A stretch of DNA of 17,059 nt, from NCBI GenBank assembly GCA_045577695.1, contig JAZNIW010000056.1:1-17059 (forward strand), in the 5' to 3' direction. This DNA comes from UMGS1279 sp045577695. Its GTDB lineage: Bacteria > Bacillota > Clostridia > Oscillospirales > Acutalibacteraceae. Below are positions 6,798 through 13,815 of this stretch, piece after piece. Positions within the stretch are counted from its first letter, which is position 1. Every line of letters begins with the position of its first letter. The translations under genes were made by a program, and so were the position numbers. The notes beneath the pieces are model-generated. The model ran no database searches and was not told where the DNA came from. It saw nothing but the letters and a program-made list of their open reading frames with translations.

Positions 6798-7589
6798 TTA
6801 TTTTCGCTTGAAACGATTGCGGCGTTCGATATATGCCACCTCATCCGCCGATGCAGACCGACGATGCCGCCAATCCTGCACAAAAGAATAGAGCACCACA
6901 CCAATGGCAAACAAAGCCAACAAAATCAAGGCAGAAATCAAAATGGTTTCAAAAATAGATGCCATATCCCAAGCCGGGGCTGTTACGGTATCCTTTATCT
7001 GCAAGGAGACAATCGAATCCCACGCTTGCTGCACCTTCTCTTGGTTCAAAGGACCGGCAAATGCGTGATTGACCGAATAAAATGAGCCATTTCGAATGGT
7101 AACATATTGCACCGAACAAAATGAACCGCCGCTGTCCTTTCCACTGCTGCGAATTTCCAACAACTGCATTCCGTTCACGATGACCGTTTTATACGAAGCC
7201 CCTTTGACGCGAACCAACTCGCGGGCCACCGACCGCATCGCTTCGTCCGATAAATAGGCCATATCTTCGGTGCTTTTGGAGAATTCAGAATCCCACGTTT
7301 TTACCGAAATCTGCAATCCGCTTTCGGGTTCGGTAGCAAAGAGAAGAATCGAATTCATCTTTAAATAATTGGTAAAGGAAGCTACGGTATACCCAAACGA
7401 GGTAATCCATTCTTTGTGGTCTTCTGCTGTTTCCTCATTGAGTATCACCGCCCCTTCGGGCAAAATAAGAGAAAGTTTATGTTCTTTCACCGTGGCAACG
7501 ACCCCTTCGGCCAAAGCAGAACCGTTGAAGGGAATCAGCAACAAAAGGCAGACCAATATCGTTGTGATACGCCGTTTGATTTTCGGCAT
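6798..7589 (-). CDS. Unknown exported single-pass membrane protein
   Basis: I do not recognise this 263-residue protein. It has a signal peptide: basic PKIKRR, a hydrophobic stretch about 8-20, then GSALA with likely cleavage after residue 27. No lipobox cysteine follows, so it is not a lipoprotein. Residues 28-205 form an extracytoplasmic domain with alternating beta-type segments (KLSLILPEGAVIL, GLQISVKTW, YKTVIVNGMQLLEI, CSVQYVTIRNGSFYSV). A membrane helix spans about 212-236, followed by a basic cytoplasmic tail. The predicted topology is N-out, C-in. The start is the ATG at 7589, 4 bases after the folD stop with AAAGGG upstream; a TTG at 7610 inside folD is less likely. It is the last gene of the ymfF-ymfH-lgt-folD operon. 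The LPEG block and strand pattern recall PsbP/DUF1795-like folds, but that is only a guess. Confidence 0.8.
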   Translation of the reverse strand: MPKIKRRITTILVCLLLLIPFNGSALAEGVVATVKEHKLSLILPEGAVILNEETAEDHKEWITSFGYTVASFTNYLKMNSILLFATEPESGLQISVKTWDSEFSKSTEDMAYLSDEAMRSVARELVRVKGASYKTVIVNGMQLLEIRSSGKDSGGSFCSVQYVTIRNGSFYSVNHAFAGPLNQEKVQQAWDSIVSLQIKDTVTAPAWDMASIFETILISALILLALFAIGVVLYSFVQDWRHRRSASADEVAYIERRNRFKRK

Positions 7590-7593
7590 ATTC

Positions 7594-8454
7594 TCAAACC
7601 CTTTCCACAATTTGGTTTTGCCGTTTTGCGGCCGTTACGGTATTGGCCATCAGCATCGCAATCGTCATTGGCCCGACACCGCCCGGCACCGGTGTGATAT
7701 AAGAACATTTTTCTTTCACAGCTTCAAAATCTACGTCGCCGCAAAGTTTTCCGTCGGCCGGTCGATTCATACCGACATCAATCACAACGGCCCCCTCTTT
7801 GACCATATCAGGAGTTACAAAATTGGCACGGCCGACCGCCGCTACCAAGATATCGGCCTTTGCCGTTATCTCTTTGAGGTTTTGGGTTTTGGAATGACAG
7901 ATGGTAACCGTGGCATTTTGGTGCAACAGCAACATCGCCATCGGCTTGCCAACGATATTGGAACGACCAATAACCACACAGTGTTTGCCCTCCGGCGAAA
8001 TTCCCGATTCCGTGAGCAGACGCATCACGCCGGCCGGTGTGCATGGAAGAAAATCATAATCTCCTATCATAATCTTTCCCACGTTGGCCGGATGAAATGC
8101 ATCGACATCCTTTTCGGGAGAAATGGCATGAATTACGGCCTTTTCATCCAAATGGCGCGGCAAGGGAAGTTGACACAAAATACCGTTGATATCCTTACGT
8201 GCATTTAAAGTTTCAATCAGCCCCAATAGAGACTCCATATCGGTATCGGCCGGCAGTGCATATTCTTCGGAATAAATGCCCAGTTGTTCGCATGCCTTTT
8301 TCTTGTTATTAACATACACGCGCGAGGCAGCGTCATCCCCAACGATAATCACAGCCAATCCCACCGAAACGCCTTGTTCTTTTAAGGTTTCCACTTGCTG
8401 GCGCAATTCTTCTTTGGTTTTGGCCGCAATCGCTTTTCCGTCAATAAGTTTCAT
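7594..8454 (-). CDS. folD: FolD: methylenetetrahydrofolate dehydrogenase/cyclohydrolase
   Basis: A 286-residue bifunctional enzyme that interconverts 5,10-methylene-, 5,10-methenyl- and 10-formyl-tetrahydrofolate with NADP(H). The catalytic YxxxK motif is Y47-V-N-N-K51, in SRVYVNNKKKACEQLGI. GILCQLPLP is the conserved folate-site segment. The cofactor loop is GRSNIVGKPMA. The C-terminal signature VPGGVGPMTIAMLMANT is intact. Length is typical. It starts inside the end of lgt (14-bp overlap), with AGGAGG in lgt as its ribosome binding site, so translation is coupled. It is the fourth gene of the operon. Confidence 0.97.
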   Translation of the reverse strand: MKLIDGKAIAAKTKEELRQQVETLKEQGVSVGLAVIIVGDDAASRVYVNNKKKACEQLGIYSEEYALPADTDMESLLGLIETLNARKDINGILCQLPLPRHLDEKAVIHAISPEKDVDAFHPANVGKIMIGDYDFLPCTPAGVMRLLTESGISPEGKHCVVIGRSNIVGKPMAMLLLHQNATVTICHSKTQNLKEITAKADILVAAVGRANFVTPDMVKEGAVVIDVGMNRPADGKLCGDVDFEAVKEKCSYITPVPGGVGPMTIAMLMANTVTAAKRQNQIVERV

Positions 8455-9355
8455 TTTCTTTTCCTCCTAATGATTCATCCGAACCGTCTTTTCCTTTTTC
8501 GACCACCATTTGCGAAACGGTGGAGAATTGCGGTTGATAGTCTACCTGTTCCGCCCGATAGCGACGGCGCAAAAAAAGTAACGTTGCTGCACAGGCAATA
8601 CATAAGCAGGCCGAAAGCACACACGAAACACGCAAAGGGCCAATCATCAAGCTGTCGGTGCGGAGCAGTTCGATAAAGGTGCGTTCAAATCCATACCAAA
8701 GACCGTAAAATAAAGCAATTTGGCCCTTATATTGACGACGTTTGGAAAGATAGTTTAACAAGAAAAATCCGGCGATACACCAAAGCGACTCATACAAAAA
8801 GCATGGATGCACCAACTGGTCGCTTCCCATTTCGGCGGCAATTCGGCCACCCGTCATACCAAACCAATCGCTTCCTGTGAACGTGCCGTAGGCCTCTTGA
8901 TTGATAAAGTTTCCCCATCGACCGACCCCCTGTCCAATAAGAAAGCCAATCGATGTAATATCCAGCGCCGCCAAGAGCGAAAACCGATAGATGCGTTGCA
9001 TAATAAAAATTGTAATTGCGGCGCCGATGATGCCACCGTAAATCGCAAGGCCGGTAAACCCTCCGCCGTCACTGAAATTGAAAAAATCACGGAAGCTGCT
9101 TTCGCCCGAGGAATCGAAGAGGATGTAATAGGCTCTGGCCGATAAAATACTCACCGGAAGAACCACCAAAAAGGAATCAATAATATGGTCGCCTTTTATG
9201 CCAAAACGGTCGGCATTTTTCAGGCCGTAAATCAAGGCCAAGCAAACTCCAAGCGCAATAATAATACCATACCAATAAATATTCCAATAACCAAATAGAT
9301 TGATGGCTATTGGGTCAACCGTCACGGTAATACCGAAAATTGTTATACTGTTCAT
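8441..9355 (-). CDS. lgt: Lgt: prolipoprotein diacylglyceryl transferase
   Basis: A 304-residue integral membrane enzyme that transfers diacylglycerol from phosphatidylglycerol to the lipobox cysteine of prolipoproteins. The Lgt signature GRWGNFINQEAYG is at 145-157 (R146, N149). TGLAIYGGIIGA (101-112) corresponds to the HGGL-type region, with no histidine there, a pattern I associate with Firmicutes. HPCFLYES (183-190) and YGFERTFIE (R225) are also typical. Several hydrophobic helices span about 20-45, 60-80, 103-120, 190-202, 212-228 and 240-265. The last 45 residues are a hydrophilic cytoplasmic tail, a little longer than usual. It overlaps ymfH by 4 bases (ATGA) and folD by 14. Confidence 0.96.
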   Translation of the reverse strand: MNSITIFGITVTVDPIAINLFGYWNIYWYGIIIALGVCLALIYGLKNADRFGIKGDHIIDSFLVVLPVSILSARAYYILFDSSGESSFRDFFNFSDGGGFTGLAIYGGIIGAAITIFIMQRIYRFSLLAALDITSIGFLIGQGVGRWGNFINQEAYGTFTGSDWFGMTGGRIAAEMGSDQLVHPCFLYESLWCIAGFFLLNYLSKRRQYKGQIALFYGLWYGFERTFIELLRTDSLMIGPLRVSCVLSACLCIACAATLLFLRRRYRAEQVDYQPQFSTVSQMVVEKGKDGSDESLGGKENETY

Positions 9356-10650
9356 TTATTTTCGCCTCCCGATTGAATGTTTGGTTCAATAACCGAAAGA
9401 ACCGAACGCTCTCGGCGGAACCAATCCAAAGCCGGCAAAATATCGGCTGGTTGAATGTGGGCCAGAAGGTCAAAGTATGCAAACAAATCATATCCCAACA
9501 CGTAAGAATCTGCTAGCATAGCGCAAACACTTTCGGAAGAATCAAACCGAAGAATGCAATGACCATATAGTTCGCGACGGACGGCCTCGAACAAGATTTC
9601 GTCGATTCCTTCGCAGCGAAAGGATTCGGCCTTTTGAAGCAACAAATCCAGCACGCGATCGGGATGTTCCGATTCGCCATCAAACAAAGGAAGGGCAAAG
9701 CCACGCCCGTTGAAAAATTCCATAGAAAACTCTTCGTTAATCAAGCCCTCATCCAGCAACTGCTTGTAAAGCGGCGTAGCCGGGCCGGCCAACATTTTCA
9801 TTAAAATTTCCATTGTCACCAACTGTTTGGCATCCGGAGTGGCCACCGGTTCGGGAGATTTAAAGCCAATGCTGAACAATGGTTTGGCAACATCCATTTT
9901 TGCTACCACGCGATGGGTGACCACATTGGTTGGCTCATTCGGCAACACCGAATCCGTATCGGCTATCGACTCTTTTGGTTCTGTTAAATGCTTCTCAATA
10001 AAGGAGGCAACTTCTTGGGTTTGAAAATCACCGGCTAATACCAAAAACATATTTGAAAGACTGTAAAATCTATGGTAACAATCGTACAACAAGGAATGGC
10101 TGATTTGGGCGATAGAATCAACCGTACCGGCAATATCCGTACGCACGGGGTGATTGTGGAACATCCCCTCTAACATATTGAATAAAACACGCCAATTAGG
10201 CATATCATCATACATTTTAATCTCTTGTCCGATAATGCCTTGTTCCTTTTCAACCGTAGCTGCTGTGAAGTAAGGTGACCGAACAAAATCTAATAAAATT
10301 TCCAAATTATCGTAGAACCGCCGCGAGCAGGAAAACAAATAGCAGGTGCGGTCAAAGGAAGTATAAGCATTGGAATAGGCGCCGGTAGCGGCGTACTTAG
10401 CAAAAGCATCACCGTCTTCACTTTCAAACAACTTGTGCTCTAAAAAATGGGCAATGCCGGCCGGCAATTCTACCCGTTGCCCATCGGCTCCCAAAAAGCC
10501 GGTATCCACCGAACCGTATTTCGTACCGAACAATCCGTAGTAGGAGGAAAAACCGGGCATAGCAACCAACAGAACCGTAAGCCCCGACGGATGACGATAC
10601 ACCTCATATTCCTTTTGCAAAAGGGTGCTTTTAATTTTTTGTAACGCCAT
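9352..10650 (-). CDS. ymfH: M16 family zinc peptidase, catalytic partner (YmfH-like)
   Basis: A 432-residue M16-fold peptidase. The inverted zinc motif HxxEH is intact as H68-F-L-E71-H72 (GIAHFLEHKLF), and the conserved glutamate segment EKEQGIIGQEI (134-144) probably supplies the third ligand. The order of active domain (about 15-190) then inactive domain (about 190-420) fits YmfH. It is expected to pair with the adjacent YmfF-like protein, one subunit bearing the metal site and the other lacking it, as in heterodimeric M16B enzymes. No signal peptide is seen. The ATG at 10650 overlaps the ymfF stop by one base (TAATG), and its end overlaps lgt by four. The physiological substrate is unknown. 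Bacillus ymfF/ymfH form the same pair. Confidence 0.9.
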   Translation of the reverse strand: MALQKIKSTLLQKEYEVYRHPSGLTVLLVAMPGFSSYYGLFGTKYGSVDTGFLGADGQRVELPAGIAHFLEHKLFESEDGDAFAKYAATGAYSNAYTSFDRTCYLFSCSRRFYDNLEILLDFVRSPYFTAATVEKEQGIIGQEIKMYDDMPNWRVLFNMLEGMFHNHPVRTDIAGTVDSIAQISHSLLYDCYHRFYSLSNMFLVLAGDFQTQEVASFIEKHLTEPKESIADTDSVLPNEPTNVVTHRVVAKMDVAKPLFSIGFKSPEPVATPDAKQLVTMEILMKMLAGPATPLYKQLLDEGLINEEFSMEFFNGRGFALPLFDGESEHPDRVLDLLLQKAESFRCEGIDEILFEAVRRELYGHCILRFDSSESVCAMLADSYVLGYDLFAYFDLLAHIQPADILPALDWFRRERSVLSVIEPNIQSGGENK

Positions 10651-11930
10651 TATCTACTTCCCCCTTTTGATGTATGGTTGGGCAAAATACGATAGACGGT
10701 ATCCAGATGATAGGAGGCGGCGGCGCGCATAATATCCTCCGGCGTAACGGCTTCCACCGCGGTAATAAAATCTTCGGGAGAAAGCGGTTGCTCGGCCAAA
10801 CTCATAGCATACCAACTATCCAACGCGGATTGACGGTCGTTCAAACCAAGAAAGGTATCGCGAATGCTGCGAATCGAAGCATCCAGTTCTTCTTTTGTAA
10901 AACGCCCCTGTTTGAGATCTTCCAACTGATTTAAAATTTCAGTCTCGGCTTGTTTTGCATTTTCGGGTTCTACCCCGCAATCAATAAGCAAATATCCCTT
11001 GTTGCGATTAACTCTTGCCGAACAATAATAACAGAGACTCATTTTTTCACGCACATTCGTAAATAACTTCGAATAGGGGCCGCCGCCCAACAGGTCGGCA
11101 AAAACCGAACGATAGACCGATTGAGATTCGGGTTCAATCTCAGAAGAAACCAAACCCAACACCAGTTTTCCTTGGGTGACATCCATCGGTTCGTCAACAC
11201 GGCGCACGCAGACCGGCAATTCTTTCGGCTTGGCAACCAAACGAGTATACGGGTCACCCGAAAAGGCAGAAAAACGCTCAGCAAGCCGCTCGAATAAACG
11301 GTTTGGAACCTCTTTCCCAACTACCTGTACCCGCACCATTGCCCGACTCATCACACGACGATAGGCCGCGTATAAATCACATTCGGTAATACGTGAAACG
11401 GCCTCAGCACTTCCGGTTTTCAGTTCACCAAAAGCCTCCCCCTCGTACATCGTGGAGAGAGTGCGATACACAGCATAGCCGCGCTTATCGTGAACGATTC
11501 CGGCAATTTTTTCTAAGGTTAGGCGGCGTTCCCGTTCGATATCGGCGGACAAAAAGGAATCCCCCTGCACCGAAGGCTCGAACAACATCGAAAAAAGCAA
11601 ATCACAAGCCTGCTCAACCACGCAGGTCCCGTCGGGAGCCAAGTCGTCGTTTATACAGTAGGAGAAAAAGCGCAATATCTGCATATCGCCGATTTTATCC
11701 GCCATACCGCCAACATCGGCACCATAAAGTTGGGCCAACCGCAAATGAAGGTCACTAAAAGCTGGATAAGCGGCGCAACATGAGGACAACACAAATGGCA
11801 ATAAGGCATTAGCCGCTAGGGTTTCTTTCTCCAACGGTAAATATAAATTGACCGAAATATGGGTGGTAGAGAATCGCTCATTTTGAATCCATAAACCTTG
11901 TACGCGCCGGGCAATTTGAGTATATTCCAA
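10650..11930 (-). CDS. ymfF: M16-fold protein without zinc motif (YmfF-like partner)
   Basis: About 426 residues with M16 architecture, but where HxxEH is expected the sequence reads LSSCCAAYPAF followed by LHLRLAQLYGADV, so the metal site is lost. The C-terminal block GGGPYSKLFTNVREK followed by SLCYY resembles the substrate-binding R/Y region of non-catalytic M16 subunits. It likely forms a heterodimer with the YmfH-like product of the next gene. For the start, the frame opens with a GTG (11939) that has no Shine-Dalgarno; a TTG at 11930 has TTAGGTG six bases upstream and is my choice (three residues shorter). It is the first gene of the five-gene operon. Family is secure; exact start and substrate are not. 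Confidence 0.85.
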   Translation of the reverse strand: MEYTQIARRVQGLWIQNERFSTTHISVNLYLPLEKETLAANALLPFVLSSCCAAYPAFSDLHLRLAQLYGADVGGMADKIGDMQILRFFSYCINDDLAPDGTCVVEQACDLLFSMLFEPSVQGDSFLSADIERERRLTLEKIAGIVHDKRGYAVYRTLSTMYEGEAFGELKTGSAEAVSRITECDLYAAYRRVMSRAMVRVQVVGKEVPNRLFERLAERFSAFSGDPYTRLVAKPKELPVCVRRVDEPMDVTQGKLVLGLVSSEIEPESQSVYRSVFADLLGGGPYSKLFTNVREKMSLCYYCSARVNRNKGYLLIDCGVEPENAKQAETEILNQLEDLKQGRFTKEELDASIRSIRDTFLGLNDRQSALDSWYAMSLAEQPLSPEDFITAVEAVTPEDIMRAAASYHLDTVYRILPNHTSKGGSR

Positions 11931-11964
11931 ACTGTTCACCTAATTTCAAAATATCTTATTTACT

Positions 11965-11993
11965 ATTGTACCACATTTTTTTCAATACTCCAA
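11965..11993 (-). promoter_or_regulatory. Promoter of the ymfF-ymfH-lgt-folD operon
   Basis: On the minus strand: weak -35 TTGGAG (11988-11993), 17-bp spacer, and -10 TACAAT (11965-11970) preceded by TGG, an extended -10. It sits about 35 bp upstream of the proposed TTG start. It is the only good candidate before the operon. Confidence 0.6.
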
Positions 11994-12038
11994 CCATTAT
12001 TTTTCAAAAAAGCAAGATTTCTTCCGCTAAAAGAAGAT

Positions 12039-12067
12039 TTGCATTTGGGTTTTTCTTGTTGTATAAT
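12039..12067 (+). promoter_or_regulatory. Promoter of the cardiolipin synthase gene
   Basis: -35 TTGCAT (12039-12044), 17-bp spacer, consensus -10 TATAAT (12062-12067). The predicted start near 12074 leaves a leader of about 24 nt before the TTG start codon. Its position rules out an upstream start at 11966 in the same open frame. Confidence 0.75.
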
Positions 12068-12097
12068 AAAATAATAACAAAGAAGGGAGGAAAACGG

Positions 12098-13642
12098 TTG
12101 TCCATCAAACAAAAAAAGCAACACCGTCGCGGTGCCAACGTCAAAACACGCTTAATGCTAACGGCCCTTTTTTTGCTATTGCAAATTGGTGTGGTTGTTG
12201 CCATTACCTACTTTTTTGCGGAAAAGAGTATTTTCGTGTATGCCTTATTGGAACTCTTCAGCATTATTATCGTTATTTATATCGTTAATCGAAAAACCAA
12301 CCCCAGTTATAAAATCACTTGGATTATGTATATTCTGCTGTTACCGGCCGTCGGCGGATTGATTTATTTGGTCTGGGGCGGCGGAAGGGTATTCCCCTAT
12401 GTCAAGCGAAAAATGAACCATTTCGCAGCCGATTCCAAAGATTATTTAATCCAAGATGCTACCGTAAAGAGTCGTTTGTTGTATGACGATTTGCACCATT
12501 CCCGTCAAGCAATCTATTTATCCCAAGCCTCGGGTTTTCCATTTTATCAAAATACCGAAACCACCTTTTTGGCTCCCGGAGAAAAAGCTTTTCCCTTTTT
12601 GTTGGAAGAGTTGGAAAAAGCCGAACAATATATTTTTCTGGAATTTTTTATTTTAGCCGAAGATAGTATGTGGGAAGATATTCTGCAAGTGTTGCGCCGC
12701 AAGAAACTTAAGGGGGTGGAAATCCGCATTCTTTTCGACGATTTCGGCTCCATCACGCGGCAATATCGCGGTTTTGTCAAACGCCTCTCGTCCGAAGGGT
12801 TTCAGGTTTCTGTTTTCAACCGCATTCGCCCCTCGGTAAACATTTTTATGAATAACCGCAACCACCGAAAAATCGTGGTGATTGACGGAAAAGTAGCCTT
12901 CACCGGTGGAATGAACTTAGCCGATGAATACATCAACCGTCAAAAACGGTTCGGCTATTGGATGGATTGCGCCATGATGTTCAAGGGCGAAGCCGTTTCC
13001 TCTTTTGCTGTAATGTTTCTAACTATGTGGGGCTTTTGTGTGGGGGAAAAGCAACCGTTTTCCCGCTATATTGCCCATTGCAAGAAGCAGACGGATGGTT
13101 TTGTCCTTCCCTACTGTGACGGGCCAACCAACGACAAAAACCCTGCCGAAGGCATTTATCTGCAAATGTTAAATACGGCACAAAAGTATGTTTATATTGC
13201 CACCCCTTATCTGATTGTGGATAATACTATGATGCGAGCCTTAACCCTCGCCGCCAGTTCGGGTATTGATGTACGCATCATCACCCCCCACCTTCCGGAT
13301 AAAACTTATGTGCATCCCGTCACTCAAAAATCCTACGACGAATTGCTGAATGCCGGCGTACGGGTCTTTGAATATACCCCCGGTTTTATTCATTCGAAGT
13401 TTTTCGTTTCAGATGACCGGGTCGCTACCGTCGGCACCGTCAATATGGATTACCGCAGTTTCTTTTTCCACTTTGAGTGCGGCGCTTGGCTGTGTGGCAC
13501 CCACTCCATCTCCCATATGAAGCAACACTTTTTGACCCTGCAACAAGAAAGTCAAGAAATTCTTTTAAAGGACTGGCAGCACCGTCCCTTCCAAACAAAA
13601 GTGAAGCAAACCCTCCTCAATTTATTCGCGCCATTTATGTAA
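12098..13642 (+). CDS. cls: Cardiolipin synthase (phospholipase D family)
   Basis: A 514-residue membrane enzyme that condenses two phosphatidylglycerols to cardiolipin and glycerol. Hydrophobic N-terminal segments at about 20-40, 44-63 and 74-93 anchor it. Two PLD (HKD) motifs follow: H256-R-K258-x4-D263 in NHRKIVVIDG, and H432-S-K434-x4-D439 in IHSKFFVSDD; together they form the active site. Length fits Bacillus-type ClsA (about 480-510). The start is a TTG at 12098 with GGGAGG seven bases upstream. The open frame extends back to 11966, but that covers the promoter and the extra residues are low-complexity. The gene is divergent from the ymfF operon and ends at its own terminator. Confidence 0.93.
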   Translation: MSIKQKKQHRRGANVKTRLMLTALFLLLQIGVVVAITYFFAEKSIFVYALLELFSIIIVIYIVNRKTNPSYKITWIMYILLLPAVGGLIYLVWGGGRVFPYVKRKMNHFAADSKDYLIQDATVKSRLLYDDLHHSRQAIYLSQASGFPFYQNTETTFLAPGEKAFPFLLEELEKAEQYIFLEFFILAEDSMWEDILQVLRRKKLKGVEIRILFDDFGSITRQYRGFVKRLSSEGFQVSVFNRIRPSVNIFMNNRNHRKIVVIDGKVAFTGGMNLADEYINRQKRFGYWMDCAMMFKGEAVSSFAVMFLTMWGFCVGEKQPFSRYIAHCKKQTDGFVLPYCDGPTNDKNPAEGIYLQMLNTAQKYVYIATPYLIVDNTMMRALTLAASSGIDVRIITPHLPDKTYVHPVTQKSYDELLNAGVRVFEYTPGFIHSKFFVSDDRVATVGTVNMDYRSFFFHFECGAWLCGTHSISHMKQHFLTLQQESQEILLKDWQHRPFQTKVKQTLLNLFAPFM

Positions 13643-13655
13643 TGGTTTTTTAAAC

Positions 13656-13697
13656 AACACACCCTCTACTGTTGGTAGGTGGGTGTGTTTGCTTTTT
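13656..13697 (+). terminator. Intrinsic terminator of cls
   Basis: AACACACCC (13656-13664) pairs with GGGTGTGTT (13681-13689), and an inner CTAC/GTAG pair extends the stem around TGTTG. It is followed by GCTTTTT. It starts 13 bases after the cls stop. Confidence 0.85.
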
Positions 13698-13750
13698 CTG
13701 TTCTCTGTTTTTTTAACGCACCTCTTGAATCGAAGTGCCATTTTTATACA

Positions 13751-13794
13751 AAAAGAAAAAAGGGAGAGCGCTTCTAAGCGAAGCGTCTCCCTTT
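13751..13794 (-). terminator. Intrinsic terminator of pnp
   Basis: On the minus strand GGGAGA-CGCTTC pairs with GAAGCG-(C)-TCTCCC around the 5-base loop GCTTA, flanked by AAA/TTT pairs, then runs into a U-rich tract (A-rich 13751-13760 on plus). It starts about 20 bases after the pnp stop. Arm and loop sequence resemble the ferredoxin terminator. Confidence 0.9.
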
Positions 13795-13815
13795 AGCAGT
13801 ACATTTTGTTTTAAT

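Noticed and set aside
7369..8208. Plus-strand frame of 279 codons opposite folD
   Set aside because: It spans two minus-strand genes (folD and the membrane protein) whose reading is strongly supported; no family features or ribosome binding site.
11966..12097. N-terminal extension of cardiolipin synthase
   Set aside because: The stretch overlaps a consensus promoter; the TTG at 12098 has a strong GGGAGG site and gives the usual family length.
13700..13750. Second terminator-like hairpin after cls (GCAC...GTGC)
   Set aside because: The stem is short with mismatches; the hairpin at 13656-13697 already accounts for cls termination.
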